From Diadema setosum (taxonomy: Eukaryota > Echinodermata > Echinoidea > Diadematoida > Diadematidae): a stretch of 64,000 nt of DNA. The notes beneath the pieces are model-generated. The model had not been told where the DNA came from and did no database searches. It saw only the letters and a program-made list of their open reading frames with translations. Made by a program: the position numbers and the translations under genes. Positions within the stretch are counted from its first letter, which is position 1. Each line of letters starts with the position of its first letter. This document shows positions 12,600 to 24,148 of the stretch, piece after piece. The DNA lies in contig NC_092690.1 in NCBI RefSeq assembly GCF_964275005.1, positions 13,024,010 through 13,088,009 on the forward strand, written 5' to 3'.

Positions 12600-12987
12600 A
12601 AAGGGTGTGTACAGTTCTGGTCGAGTTGAGGATTTAGCTTTTAACGTTTTGCAAGATATTCAGAAACCACTCTATGAGATGTCAAAGAGCATGCAGTTCT
12701 AAGGGGTATCAAAAGTTTATTCGATGAAAATCAGTTTTGAAATGGCTGAGATATCCAAAAACAAGGTGAAACAAAGAGATCCTAATAAAGTTGTGGCATG
12801 TCGCCTTTTATTATTAGCACTTTTTGGGATATCTCAGCCATTTGAAAACCAATTTTCATCAAATAAACGTTGAATCCTTTTTAGAATTACATACTCTTTC
12901 ATATTTTAAAAGAAGCTTTTCATTATCTCACTTAGGAATGTTCAAAACATGAATCCCTACCTCAACCAGTACTGTACAGTCCCTTTA
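12600..12987. mobile_element. foldback element (AAAGGGTGTGTACAGT ends)
   Basis: The left end AAAGGGTGTGTACAGTTCTGG pairs with the right CCAGTACTGTACAGTCCCTTT. The middle pairs GAAATGGCTGAGATATCC with GGATATCTCAGCCATTTG. Non-coding. Confidence 0.8.
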
Positions 12988-13505
12988 ATACTCATGCATG
13001 CTCTGTTTGAATACATCCTTGCATTTTTCTGACATGCATATGCAATTAAACATCTCTTGTTGTCATTGTATCTCTTGTTGACTTCATAGTATCTCGTAAC
13101 ATGTGAATATACTTATACATTTATCTCTATCACATATCGATGAGCAAACGAATGAATCTCCATGATTCCATTACACAGCCCCACTAAATGCTTAGAGCTT
13201 GCTACTATGGCTGAAATAAATTAATTCAAAATCTATCTCACTTGCCGTTTAAATTGTAAAATGTCCTGACTTATCGCGCGCAATTACATATTATTATGCA
13301 AATTGATCTCAGCACTTTATTTACCACTCTTACTCAGCTGCAATGTGCATCGATTCTGCTTAACTTGAACTTATGCACAAACATCAGAAATCGTACAAAT
13401 ACAATTTTGTGTAATCACTCATTAACTCTCAGTGATCTGGCTCTGTATAGTCACAACCCATAGACCTTGGAATGGAGATTAAACTGAGCTAGCAAACATT
13501 CACCT
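12988..13505. other. intronic sequence, unassigned
   Basis: No gene or strong repeat recognised. Confidence 0.5.
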
Positions 13506-13539
13506 ACAGTCAAACCTGTCTATGTTACCCCGCTAACAT

Positions 13540-13960
13540 TTGGACGTTTTCTGAAGCGTTCCAAGTTCCTTATTTGGACGTTTTGTCAAAACGTTTTCAG
13601 AACGTCTTTTTGTGGAAGGTTTTCGACGTATTTAAAACATTTCAAATGGACGCTATGAAAACTTTTTTAAACGTTTAAAAAAATAATAAAAAACCTTTCG
13701 GAATTTTTAAGGACCTGCAGAAAACCTTTTGGACGTTATATAGACGTCAGTGAAATCTTTAAAGAATATTCAAAACGTTCTGTGGACGTGCTACGAACGT
13801 TTAGAAAACCCTTGAAAACCATCTAGCACGTTCAAAAAACGCCAAGTTAAGAACGTCTAAAAAAAAAATCTTATGACCCATTCCAGAACGTTTAGAGAAC
13901 CTTTAATATCCGTCTATAGAACGTCCAGGAAACCTTTTAAGACCGTCTGATTTATATTTT
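13540..13960. repeat. ACGTTTT/AAAACGT motif-saturated block, copy A
   Basis: Variants of GGACGTTTT and its complement recur every 15-30 bp. The block is collinear with the reverse complement of 41490-41870 through shared phrases such as AGAACGTCTTTTT, AAAACGTTCTGTGGACGT and ATAGACGTCAGTGAAA/TAACGTCAGTAAG. Confidence 0.78.
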
Positions 13961-14010
13961 TTATTGGGCATTTAAAAAAAGTAAAGTTATGATGTTATAC
14001 AGGCACAATT

Positions 14011-14117
14011 CTAATCCCATATAATCCTATATCCTAACCTAATCCCATATAATCCTATCCTAACCTAATCCCATATAATCCTATCCTAATCCCATATAAT
14101 TCTATCCTAACCTATTA
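14011..14117. repeat. minisatellite TAATCCCATATAATCCTATCC
   Basis: About four tandem units of CCTAACCTAATCCCATATAAT type with small length changes. Confidence 0.88.
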
Positions 14118-14845
14118 CTAATGTCCTACCACCTAAAAACTACGTTCTGTTCCCAATTGATGAATCTGTATCAAATTCTTTTATATACCAGCAAACTGTT
14201 GTAATGCATGAAGACATGGTTACTAATATTGAATCACACACACCTTTAGGCCTATGAACTATGAAAATACCTCTTCATCACACAATTTGAAATTGTGAAT
14301 AACTGAACAATAACGTAGGTACAACTTTTGATACAGAAAGTTTGAACCTGGCTTAAGTCTTTACAGTTCAGTGCCTTTCATCTATTTCCACTAGTTTTCA
14401 AATCTTATATTTTCTTGTTTGAATATTCACAAATAGGCATGAATATTCATGAAAAAGAAACCAATGACGAACACGTACTGGGCCAAATAAAACGTTATTT
14501 AAACGTTCGTTAGGGACGAAGTCGACGTAGTAGACCTAATAAAAACGTTTTGTGGACGTTTATAAAGGACAAAGACGTAGCAGACATAATAAAAACGCTT
14601 CCCATGAATGACTGACACTGCTACAAAGCAGAAAACACGCTGAATTATCGGGTCGGCCTACGGCTCCATGTGTGTCTGTGGCCGCTATAGACAGGTTAAA
14701 ATCTACCCCGAGAAACATGATTTGTGGCACCTGGCCGGCTTAGACAGGTGGTCGCTATACACAAGGTCTTTAACAGGGCTTTTCTCTCGGGAAGATTTTT
14801 CAGTGGCCGCCATAGACAGGAGGCCGCGAAGGCAGGTTTGACTGT

Positions 14846-15577
14846 GTGTACCCTTATTCATAATTATTCGAACAATATTTGTATCAGCATTCTTATTGTA
14901 CAGGAGGTATATTGTAGGCCCTTCCAATAGGCCTTATGTTACTTTGAGCTGCTTTGAGCTAACTAAACGATTTTCAAATATAATACCTTACAATACAATC
15001 GACAGTTCTATATTCACTATAAACCAACACCGTTATCCCATGCTCGGATCAACGATTCTACCACAGACATAGATATCATGCATCACTGACTTATTTACAA
15101 ATAGGGCACGCTCAATGATGCACTATACTGGAATGTAGAACGACAAATACTAAAATTATCCCGACTGTTGTTTTGTTTCACCGAGGCCGCAGGCCGATGT
15201 GAATAAAAGTGCACGAGGGACAATTTAGTATTTGGAGTTCTACAATTGCCCTAATTGTTATAGTAAATAGGCCTCTCGATCTATATGCATTTTCCGCAGG
15301 TCTAGGCCCTAAGTACGAGATTTAACATAAATTGAACTCACCGCAGAGATATAGTAACTACAAAGAGATTTTCCCCAGTGACTGCTAGAGTGCGGAGTCT
15401 TCATACGCCCTGTACTAAGTGAGCGCAAGGGGAGCATTGGATGACAACGAGGCGGTACAACGGTAGGCTCACCCCTCGTGCTAACACGCTAGCAAACGAG
15501 CAACCGAGGAGCAGCCAAAATCAAGTGCGTACTCGCGTAAAATTTCAGAAGTTCGCGTAATACGCGCTGTAGAAATG
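14846..15577. other. intronic sequence with one small hairpin element
   Basis: Apart from the inverted repeat at 15100-15257, no gene or repeat is supported. Confidence 0.5.
15100..15257. mobile_element. small hairpin MITE (TAGGGCA ends)
   Basis: Left TAGGGCA and right TGCCCTA ends enclose paired arms: TAGAACGACAAATACTAAAA at about 15137 and TTAGTATTTGGAGTTCTA at about 15226. Confidence 0.65.
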
Positions 15578-15923
15578 TATTGACCGATTCGGGTTCGTTG
15601 AGGGCAGCAGACATTTTATGGCACTGGGCGCAGCCATGAGCTCAAATTGCGGTGTCTCAGCCGACCCCCCCCCCCCCTGCTCTCCCCCACCCCACGGGCA
15701 ACATGTTTATCGCGCACTTGTAACAAAGGTTCGCGCACTAAGCAAGCATTCGCGCACTCAGTACGAGACGCCCATTGGCTAAAACAGCCATGCATCAGTT
15801 TCTCATTAAGCGCGCGTGAGAGGGGTGGGGAGAGAGAAGGGGGGGGGGGGTCGGCTGAGACACCGCAGTAATGGTGCTGCCCATGCCAAAAATACACATA
15901 GCGCGTCACAGAATCGGTCAGTA
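15578..15923. mobile_element. TIR/foldback element TATTGACCGATTC, copy 1
   Basis: The TIR TATTGACCGATTC (15578-15590) is mirrored by GAATCGGTCAGTA (15911-15923). Inner arms pair GCGGTGTCTCAGCCGACCCC with GGGGTCGGCTGAGACACCGC. A C-run and a G-run face each other. It is nearly identical to 18681-19041 in the same orientation. Confidence 0.9.
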
Positions 15924-15927
15924 CATA

Positions 15928-16303
15928 GTACGCACACCGAACTAAAACATAGTGGAATGCGTGTTCACCCAGGAAATACGCAACCACCAAAACTTGCTAC
16001 CACCGCCATTTTGTTCGGGCAATTTTTCCTTATATGGAGTGCGGGCTGTGTCTCCGAAGTGCAAGACCATTGTCATATTGTACAAACGTGCATTGTTACG
16101 TCATAATCACTAGCCACTGGACGGCGTACTCTTGCTTGCGCGCGTACCAGTGGCCCAGTCTGACCGCGCTTAAGCGTGCACTCCATATAAGGAAAAATTG
16201 CCGGAACAAGATGGCGACGCAACACGGTAATTTGGCTGCACGGTCTCGTGTATGTTGGGAATAGGGACACGCATTCCACTATGTTTTAGTTCGGTGAGTA
16301 CGC
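15928..16303. mobile_element. foldback element with GTACGCACACCGAACTAAAA ends
   Basis: The left arm near 15928-16040 pairs with the right arm near 16170-16303: CATAGTGGAATGCGTGT against ACACGCATTCCACTATG, and GGCAATTTTTCCTTATATGG against CCATATAAGGAAAAATTGCC. It abuts the previous element within 5 bp. Confidence 0.82.
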
Positions 16304-16328
16304 AAAGTCCGCCATTGTTAAGTGAGCT

Positions 16329-16660
16329 ATGGCGGCCCCACAGAACTATATAGGTAGAATGATCAAGTGGGGTCTGAAAGCATAGCCAGCGCACGCGATC
16401 TCCGCCATTTTGGTTAGTCTTTTGTTACGTCACGGCTAGCGTGCGCAGAACAGGGTTTGCAGAGTTGCAGCATAGCGCAGGCCTACGCTGACTTTTTCTT
16501 CTTCTTTTTTACCTCCCCCTGTTCATCGCAAGCCGTGACGTAACAAAAGACTAATCAAAATGGCGGCATGAAATGTGCGCGCAACTGGCTATAAAGCTAC
16601 GCGTGGGTTGTGAATGGGCTTGATCAATCTACCTATTTATATCTGTGGGCGGCCCCCATG
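16329..16660. mobile_element. nested foldback element
   Basis: The outer arms GGCGGCCCCACAGA-ACTATATAGGTAG (16331) and CTACCTATTTATATCTGTGGGCGGCC (about 16630) pair. The inner arms (16399-16437 and 16530-16567) pair over AGTCTTTTGTTACGTCACGG and CCGTGACGTAACAAAAGACT. Non-coding. Confidence 0.8.
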
Positions 16661-17090
16661 AAATCACTGACTCCATTGTAGAGTCCGCCCTCTAGTGGTG
16701 GGGAGGAGAAAAATCTCTTTGAGTAACTATAACCTTGTTTAGTGCCTATCATAGAGCTGTATTTACATATCGCTAGAGGGCGTACTGATTTATATCGCTG
16801 TGATCGCATGGAGAGCTCGCCGCCATTACTAAGAGTGGCAAGTGAGAGTGGCAAGTGCATATGCACGCACACTGCATCTGCCAAAATTGTTCATGCAGAC
16901 GATATTGCCAGTGCGTATACTTGGGCTTTAAATAATTTTGTATTTTTTATTACAGATTTTCTAACAGCCATTTATGATTTATGTCGAATAATTTTAGAGT
17001 TAAATTCCCATGACAAGATTAAATGTATAGAATATAATATACTCTGTAGTACATTTGTGTGATATGTTCAGGACTTTGTGTGTGTGAGAG
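16661..17090. other. intronic sequence, unassigned
   Basis: Short GCCCTCTAG/CTAGAGGGC inverted phrases near 16687 and 16772 suggest remains of another hairpin element. Otherwise nothing is supported. Confidence 0.45.
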
Positions 17091-17094
17091 AGAA

Positions 17095-17345
17095 AGAGTG
17101 TGTGTGTGTGTGTGTGTTTGTGTGTGCAGGCATATTCACTATGTCCCATTCAAATTATTGTATTCCTAATTAAGGTTGAGGTGGGGGCCTTCAGTAAGTG
17201 TGTGTGTGTGTGTGTGTGTGTGTATTTGTCTTTGTTATGGATGTGTATGTGTGTGTAGGCCTACTTGTGTTTGTTATGGATGTGTTATGCATGTGTATGT
17301 GTGTGTATTTATGTTTGTTAGGTATGTGTGTGTGTGTGTGTGTGT
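17095..17345. repeat. (TG)n microsatellite cluster
   Basis: Three TG runs (about 17098-17128, 17198-17225, 17324-17345) are separated by TGT-rich imperfect sequence. Confidence 0.92.
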
Positions 17346-17577
17346 ACAAGTAATGATCCTTTGATCTCAAGATACACCAAATTCACTCTGAAGCTACCTT
17401 TTTTTTCAAGTAGCCTAGCTACTTCTGTAAAAGTATGGCATTTTCCTCTGATTTCAGCGATTTTGCTACCCTTTTCACATACGTGCGTACATCGCCCGTC
17501 CGTGAAAAACAACCCCTTTTACACGCATTGTAAAATACAGGACTTGTAATGGCAATGTCCCCAGGGCTGGATTGGAG

Positions 17578-17680
17578 ACCTGCCCCCCCCCCCCCCCCCA
17601 AAAAAAAAAAAAAAAATGTATGCCACCATGTGCCTCCCACCCCCACCCCCTGAAAAAAAACAAAAATATGCTGAATAAAA
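17578..17680. repeat. homopolymer block (C-run then A-run)
   Basis: A run of about 18 C is followed by about 17 A, then further C-rich and A-rich stretches. Assembly may be unreliable here. Confidence 0.85.
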
Positions 17681-18123
17681 AAATAATCACAGTAGCAGTT
17701 CAGGGTGCCCCCTACAAAATTGCGAGGCCCCCAGTGCCCCCTACTGGAGAAATCCTAGCTATGCCACTGATTCCCGCCCCGGGGTTATCTCCAAGTCGCG
17801 TTCACCACTCGGTCAATCAGAGCTAATTAGCTGCGTAGCTGCACTTGAATGTCCGCGATGAACAATCAGCGCTCAGCGTATGAAAATTGATACACTACTG
17901 AGGAGATAATTATTTAGCTTTAATTTACATTAAAAATAGCAATTATATTGCGTAACGCCTGGTTTTGTGAATGAGATTATCAAATTATCACTCAAATCGT
18001 TGATTTTCATCGCGTGTACGTCTTGCAAAGGAGTAAATCCGGCGTTGTCAACCCCGGTTGTCAACGCAACGGTACATTGCTAATACACAAGCGATTCGCA
18101 CTGTACTAAAGTTTTGCCACTCA

Positions 18124-18582
18124 AAGGGTGCGTTTATAAGATTTCTCTTCTGGCCAGAAACATTGTTTTGAAACACTGTTTCTGGCCAAACAGTGATTCT
18201 AGCTCGAAAAAAATTCTTATAAACGCTAACCGTGATTTGAAACAGTGTTTTGAAACACTGTTTGTAAACGCACAAAATAGTGCGTTTACAAACAGTGTTT
18301 CTGTAGAATCAGTGTTTCAAAAATCTTATAAACGCAACCGCGATCACAAACACTATTTATGTGACGTTACAATGCCTTGCGCGCACCCTGTTTGATCTTT
18401 TGCCGAGGAAAAACTGCGCAGAGTGAGTTGCGCAATGGCACAGTCTGAGCGAGAGCCCCAACACGCTCGGAGAAAAAATCTTATAAACGCTCTCCCGACG
18501 AAAGTGTGATTTGAAACAGTGTTTCAAAACAGTGATTCAAAACAGTGATTCTAGGCCCGCAAAATCTTATAAACGCACCCTT
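18124..18582. mobile_element. TIR element AAGGGTGCGTTTATAAGATT, motif-saturated interior
   Basis: The left AAGGGTGCGTTTATAAGATT is exactly mirrored by AATCTTATAAACGCACCCTT ending at 18582. The interior repeats AAACAGTGTTTCAAAACA in both orientations at least ten times, and CTTATAAACGC recurs at about 18215, 18325, 18480 and 18565. No coding capacity. Confidence 0.9.
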
Positions 18583-18680
18583 AGTAATGGCGGATCGTGC
18601 TCCATGCGATCACAGAGCCTTAACGTGCGCGCGTATGACGAGTCCGCACTCTAGTACGTATAATAGAGGTCTATGGTGCC

Positions 18681-19041
18681 TATTGACCGATTCGGGTTCG
18701 TTAAGGGCAGCAGACATTTTATGGCACTGGGCGCAGCCATGAGCTCAAATTGCGGTGTCTCAGCCGACCCCCCCCCCCCCCCCCCGCTCTCCCCCACCCC
18801 CCGGGCAACATGTTTATCGCGCACTTGTAACAAAGGTTCGCGCACTAAGCAAGCATTCGAGCACTCAGTACGAGACGCCCATTGGCTAAAGCAACCATGC
18901 ATCAGTTTTTTTCATTCTGCGCGCGTGCTAATGTAGGGAGAGGGGTGGGGGAGTGGGAAGGGGGGGGGGTCGGCTGAGACACCGCGTAATGGCGCTGCCC
19001 ATGCCAAAAATACACATAGCGCGTCACAGAATCGGTCAATA
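18681..19041. mobile_element. TIR/foldback element TATTGACCGATTC, copy 2
   Basis: The perfect 13 bp TIR TATTGACCGATTC is mirrored by GAATCGGTCAATA. The interior is about 95 percent identical to 15578-15923. The homopolymer C and G tracts differ in length between the copies. Confidence 0.92.
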
Positions 19042-19780
19042 CCGAAGTTTTTTCCACTATCACGTGACGCAATCTAACCAATTACAACGGCATATTTTAC
19101 TCAACCTCTGTATTATATTCTTGTATTGCATATGAGATCTCGCTTCGGAAGCTACGTAGACCTACAAACTGCGGCCTTTATTGTTCATACCGCGGTACAG
19201 TGATTTTCTTGCCATTCGCCCGTCCCACAAAACAGCACATTCTTACTGAGGCATGTTGATATGTAAATCGTACACATTGAACATATTGAGATGTCTTGAA
19301 CATATCTTGATACCCTTTCGCACTGACAAGATCTGTTCACCAATATATTCTGCAACTTTATTTTTCAGAACTATTATTGGCATATAACATGTATAACACA
19401 TTATTTTTTTCATATATCATTTCCGTCACGAGTATCTCTATACGCAATATACCACGTCAAGTTAGCTATGACTGAGCATGCTTGGTTCATAAATTTTTGC
19501 AATGAATGATTATTGTGGCACAAAAAAAAAAAGGAACATGACAAACAACAGTGAAGCCCTTTACCAACGCTATACCTTCACGCAACAAAACATTTTTAAA
19601 CCTCTGGTATAATTTGGTGGCTTTGTTATGGTAATCGCTGGCTCCTTAAGAACTGATTTCACGAAACATGGGAGCGATTTGCATAGAACACAAATGGCAA
19701 AATTCAGCATTCATATTTCAGTCTGGAGAAGATCATCAAATGGAAGCGGCGGTTTGGAAGCGTTGTCAATTGTTCGTGGG
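19042..19780. other. intronic sequence, unassigned
   Basis: No gene or strong repeat. A short A-run lies at about 19521. Confidence 0.5.
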
Positions 19781-19781
19781 T

Positions 19782-19816
<35 letters not shown>

Positions 19817-19829
19817 CGGCAAGAATTAA

Positions 19830-19888
<59 letters not shown>
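19781..19888. repeat. poly(T) then (AT)n microsatellite
   Basis: About 31 T residues are followed by a long AT dinucleotide run interrupted once by ACAT. Confidence 0.93.
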
Positions 19889-19890
<2 letters not shown>

Positions 19891-19924
19891 TGTTTTCTTT
19901 TTGGCGAACATTTTTTCTCAAAAA

Positions 19925-20160
19925 TGTCTTTAAAGCTTCGTGATATCCGCAAGACCTTCGCAAGACGTGCGCGATGTTCGCAAAATCTTCGTGAAACCCC
20001 AAACAGATCCCGAAACTTTGGTTAATGTCTCGCGTATATTTCGCGAAGTTCTCCCGATCATTTTTCGATATAACCGCACACTGTTCGCGTACTTTTGAGA
20101 CATTCTCACCAACGTTTAGCGCATGTTTGGGGAAAAATCCGCACCCCTTAATGTATGATC
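19925..20160. repeat. TTCGCGAA-type motif-rich block
   Basis: Short variants such as CTTCGCAAGA, GTTCGCAAAA, CTTCGTGAAA, TTTCGCGAAG and TTCGCGTAC recur every 15-25 bp. It resembles the motif-saturated blocks elsewhere in the window, but no terminal inverted repeats were found. Confidence 0.5.
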
Positions 20161-20856
20161 TCTTTAAAGCTCTACAAATTAAATTCGTAGCCTACATCCA
20201 AGAAAAAAACACGGTATGGTGATAGAAACGAAATTTTTGAAACAGGAAAAAATCACGGAATATACACTTAAAATGGCTCTAAATTCTAAAGTACGCCAAA
20301 ATTATGTTTGAAGTTGAAGATAATTGTGGGGAAACCTGCAAAAAGTCAAATAATTGTGGGGGTTGGTCCTCAGAAAAAAAAAAATGTTGGGACACACACA
20401 CACAACAGAGAAATGAAAGGTAGAGAAAGGAAAAATATACAGGAAAGACAAAAACTTCAATTTAAGACGGCTACCCTCCTTTGAAGCATTTCTACCAAGA
20501 TCATTGAAAAAAAAAATGCGTTGTTCGCATTTCCATCGCTTTTTCTTCGTGGACGTAACTGGCTGTACTTTAACAATGGCACACACGTCATTCGCACATA
20601 CGTCGTGAGATCTTCGACCAAACTACGCAAGGATGGTTTTCGGCTTCATTGTCGGAACACAGAGAAAAACTTTTCCGAATATTGGATTTTGCCACTCGCG
20701 TCCTTCGGAAATATGTTCGCGTGTTCCGTAAAATCAGCCTTTTATTCTAATCTGGATATCCCAAAATACACAATTGTGGTTTAGCATTTATATGGCTCAA
20801 TAGCCAATTGAACTTTGCGTCTTAGTTATTTTTTTTTTTCAAAACTCTATTGCTAG
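20161..20856. other. end of the copy 2 intron, unassigned
   Basis: No gene. The last ~30 bp form a T-rich tract leading to the TAG acceptor of copy 2 exon 3. Confidence 0.5.
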
Positions 20857-21756
20857 GTGTGGGCTTTTCGTTCATGTTGATGTGCGTACTGCTGGAACTC
20901 AGCGAGCAGGCAGGGACACACTTCGGTCTCTTTCTCAGCATAGGATCGATGGGCTTCGCGGCAGGTATGTCCGTCATCCCTCTGCTAAGAGAATTCCTGA
21001 TGAACGTGTACGGCTGGAGAGGCGCCATGTTGATCCTGGGCGGGTTCATGGGAATCTCATCACAATGATCGCAGCGATTCGTCAAAAGGTGCCCGCATCC
21101 TCTCGGAATAAGGCAACGAACGAGGAGAAAATCCCTATGTGTGGAGATGTTTCAGAAGAAACATTTACAAATGACAATGCATTGTGTGAATTGGACTGCA
21201 GCAACTCTGAAGGCCTCCTCGGAGTTTCTTCAAAGAGATATCTACACACAGCAGATGGAAATGAAGTGCTGCTCGAAAGCTTAGATGATACGTCAGATGA
21301 GCGCCGAATGTCAGGCTTTGGAGACTCTTGGTTTGACCCTGCGAAGAAGCTTCAACCGAGTAACAGCTATCCCCAACAGGCTAAAAACTTGAGAACAAGG
21401 TTGGCAAATGCTCTAAGAAATTCAGAATTTTACCAGAATCCATCATTAACTCTATTCCTAGCGGCCATGGCACGATTTGGCATGGCCTACGGAGCGTGGC
21501 ATGCCTTCCTTCTCCCTCGTGCAATTGAAAGTGGAATGACAATTTATTTTGCAATCCTTGTCACCGTATGTGTAGCCGTCGCGAACATAACGAGTCGCAT
21601 TGTCCTTGCACCTCTCACGGAGAAAACTTCTAAACTTCATGAAATCCACCTGTGTCTTACCTTGCTCCACGCCCTTACAATACTTTGTGACGTCCTCATC
21701 TTCAGGTCCTCATCTCCATATACGTAACATCAATCTTGTCTTCATTCACCATGGCC

Positions 21757-21806
21757 GGTCGGCGAAATTATTCTTCCCACATAAGTTCCGGACCCCAAGT
21801 CTACAT
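21757..21806 (+). repeat. 46 bp repeat at the break of transporter copy 2 (left partner)
   Basis: GGTCGGCGAAATTATTCTTC and CCCACATAAGTTCCGGACC recur in inverted orientation at 31017-31062 with about four mismatches. The unit also has its own hairpin potential, with GGTC at one end and GGACC at the other. It begins exactly where homology to the transporter stops. Confidence 0.8.
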
Positions 21807-22701
21807 TAAATGAATATTCATATGACTTGCCAATCCAAGTGTCGTTTTGAGCGGTGAGTTGTTTACGTGTCGCAGTGCACTTGAGTGTTTCCTAAAATTG
21901 CATGGGTTGCTTCGGGGCGCTGTTACTATGTTACAACGCCCCGCGCCGGGGTTGTACACAAAATGAAACGGAGGTGGAAAACTAGTTATGAATACACCAA
22001 GAGTGTCCAAGACTACCAACGATGGCATTTTACCGTAGAAAAAAAAAATACACTGAACATCTTGCACCGGAAAAAAAAATCGAGGTAAAAACTACAATGA
22101 GGAAAACTAGGGTGAAAACCCGATGCTGGGAAGACGAACGATGAAGACACTTTAAGGTAAAAATGCTTACACGGAAACAAACAAGTGGGTACCATACAAA
22201 GTACGATGTTCTCGCACACACGTAGATAATCTATATCGTGTTCAATCAAAAAACTCAACAAACACTCAAACAAAAACTCACCTCTAAATTGTTGCAAACG
22301 AGATAATTACTTTAAAAAATGAACAAAACACTCTCAGAAGTGCGATTGTACTCTGAGAATAAAAGAGATAGAATGATACGAAAGCAAAAGAGAGAAACAA
22401 AGAGAGAAATGGACGGGAAGCAAACCTAGAGAAGTTACGCCACACTCACTAACGTAATTCGACACACAGGTAAACATAATCGTCACGCACTCTCTCTGAG
22501 AAGATCGATATCACGATACCGCGCGTAAGAAATCACTTCAGTTGTGCTGGGGCAACAAACATGCGAGCACAACACAATGTTGGAGGTCGACATTTTATTC
22601 GATTTTCTCTTTTCCTAGCTCGCCGCGATATAAAAAACAAGTCCACACGCATGCGTACTCTTATTTTGAAGACACAAGTCATATTCACATTCATATATTA
22701 T
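21807..22701. other. unassigned flank left of the LTR element
   Basis: A-rich sequence. No gene or recognised element. Confidence 0.45.
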
Positions 22702-23829
22702 TGTTACGACCAAAATCACTCTGAGAATGATCGCACAAAGGAAACAATCAACTAATGTTCAGGCGGTTTATTAACAGTGATATTGTGGATACAGACTCGT
22801 AATCGGTTTTCACATCAGTACAATAATGATCAATAAAACAATTATAAATCAATAGTGGAATCACTTACACGTATTAATCCTTTAATTGAGAAGGTCCAAA
22901 TGCAATGTTCGATGCACAAATGAATAATCCTTGACGTGCCGATGAATGATTCCTCCGGCGTAACTCCAGAGGCACAGGTTGCATTAATCCACAGTATAAA
23001 TCCGGGGTAAAATCCACGATATATGTTCACGGCGAAACGCGCAGAATCCAAACGTTGTGACGACCACGTCCAGTTGATGCGTTGAATGATGATTCACTTT
23101 ATAATGTCCAGCAAGGAATCCAGCCCGTCACAGCTTTGCCGTAACAATGTCCGTTGACACTAAAACATGGAGTCTATCTCCAATGTAGGCAAATTAATTC
23201 TCTGCAGGCAAAATGTCTCCCAGGCCTTATCTCCACAAACACAGTTTGTATAGCAGGTCAGCAGGTAACACAGGACTGACTATATAACAAGTCGCTTCAG
23301 AGCCAGAAGTGACGTAACTCTCAGAGCAGAGGTGTTGGGTACTCTGCCTACCTCAGAATTTCTCCGGCTTATATACTATCCATTCACCCCTTTCTAGTAC
23401 ATTCTGTAAGTTTCTCCAACCTGGGGCCACATACCTGAACATACTAGCAAGTCCAAATTCCAGGAATCCTGGATGACTCACTGCCTAACTATGTGCGTAA
23501 CATCATTGCCAAAATTAACTACCAATCACATTGGGCTACAAGGGCAGTGCCTCACTCAGCCAGCACTTCCTAGAATTTTCTGGAATGGGTTAAATCATTC
23601 TAGATTGAGTGAGCTATAATGTATTTCCTGTCACATGCATACATGTACTGTAGCTACATTGTATACCACATAGAAAATTCTCCACTGATCTGGTCAGCCT
23701 GTATGTACTATATCTATATCATATAGAATGTTCTCCATTATTCTGGTCACCCGTGTACATACACATTAAAACAACCATGCATACAGCCTTGATACATGTA
23801 CATAACTACTTGTGTGTACATTTGTGACA
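22702..23829 (-). repeat. 3' LTR of the Gmr1-like element
   Basis: Near-identical to 27549-28684. It lacks the ATCTGATATCAGAAA stretch that the other LTR has in the CACGTATT region. A TATATAA motif on the minus strand lies at 23369-23375. Confidence 0.93.
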
Positions 23830-23838
23830 CCATCCCCC
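23830..23838 (-). promoter_or_regulatory. polypurine tract
   Basis: The minus strand reads GGGGGATGG directly before the TGTCACA start of the 3' LTR, the expected place for plus-strand priming. Confidence 0.7.
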
Positions 23839-24148
23839 ATGGGAAAAAGAAAGCCTTGCCGTAGCAAGGGTTTCTTTTACCTTCACAATTTCTCATTGTT
23901 ATTTACAACGAATGTGAGGTACAATCCAAGTCAAGCAACAATAATCACATGCTTTTAAATAGCTGCATTAATTCCATGTTCTCTTTTCATGGATACCAGT
24001 TACATTGATATTGCTTGGATTCTTGGAGCTTATACAATCGTGTCAAACTGTTTTGCATACATTAATGGATATTCTAAACACATACACTGTAAAAGTGATA
24101 TGCCGGTGAAAACTTTTCACCCTTAACTTCTACTGTGCTATCCACTAT
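23839..24148. other. non-coding remnant where RT-RNase H would be expected
   Basis: The minus strand is stop-rich, with no reverse transcriptase motif between the integrase stop and the polypurine tract. Confidence 0.7.

Larger units (their letters stand above)
13506..14845. mobile_element. TIR element, ACAGTCAAACCTGTCT ends, ~1.34 kb
   Basis: The left end ACAGTCAAACCTGTCT (13506) is mirrored by AGGCAGGTTTGACTGT ending at 14845. Near the right end the phrase GTGGCCGCTATAGACAGG is repeated with variation (about 14680, 14735, 14802). The interior holds an ACGTT-rich block, a minisatellite and a second ACGTTTT block near 14490-14600. No transposase frame is present, so it is non-autonomous. Confidence 0.72.
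11474..21757 (+). pseudogene. SLC16-like transporter, copy 2, truncated and frameshifted
   Basis: Two exons remain. Exon 2 (11474-11623, 150 bp) is open and has good splice sites (CGCCAG and GTAAGA). Exon 3 starts at 20857 after a TGCTAG acceptor and encodes the VYGWRGAMLILGG helix, the long hydrophilic loop and the start of the C-terminal half (NPSLTLFLAAMARFGMAYGA). A 1 bp loss near 21050 gives an early stop after GFMGISSQ. A net +2 bp change near 21717 gives a second stop after DVLIFRSSS. Homology to copies 1 and 3 ends within the codons for MAGR at about 21757, where a 46 bp inverted repeat begins. No first or last exon is found. The ~9.2 kb intron between exons 2 and 3 is packed with inverted-repeat elements. 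It is clearly dead. Confidence 0.87.

Noticed and set aside
14011..14117. telomere-like CCTAACC repeat
   Set aside because: Units are CCTAACCTAATCCCATATAAT-type and short, so an internal minisatellite and not telomeric TTAGGG.
15616..15990. 124-codon minus-strand frame
   Set aside because: Lies in an inverted-repeat element, is proline/glycine-rich from homopolymer tracts and has no recognisable domain.
17176..17364. cysteine/valine-rich frame of 62 codons
   Set aside because: Translation of a TG microsatellite, not a gene.
19704..19952. IYIYIY/KKKK-rich frames on both strands
   Set aside because: Translation of poly(T) and AT repeats.
20521..20784. 87-codon plus-strand frame
   Set aside because: No family resemblance; intronic position.
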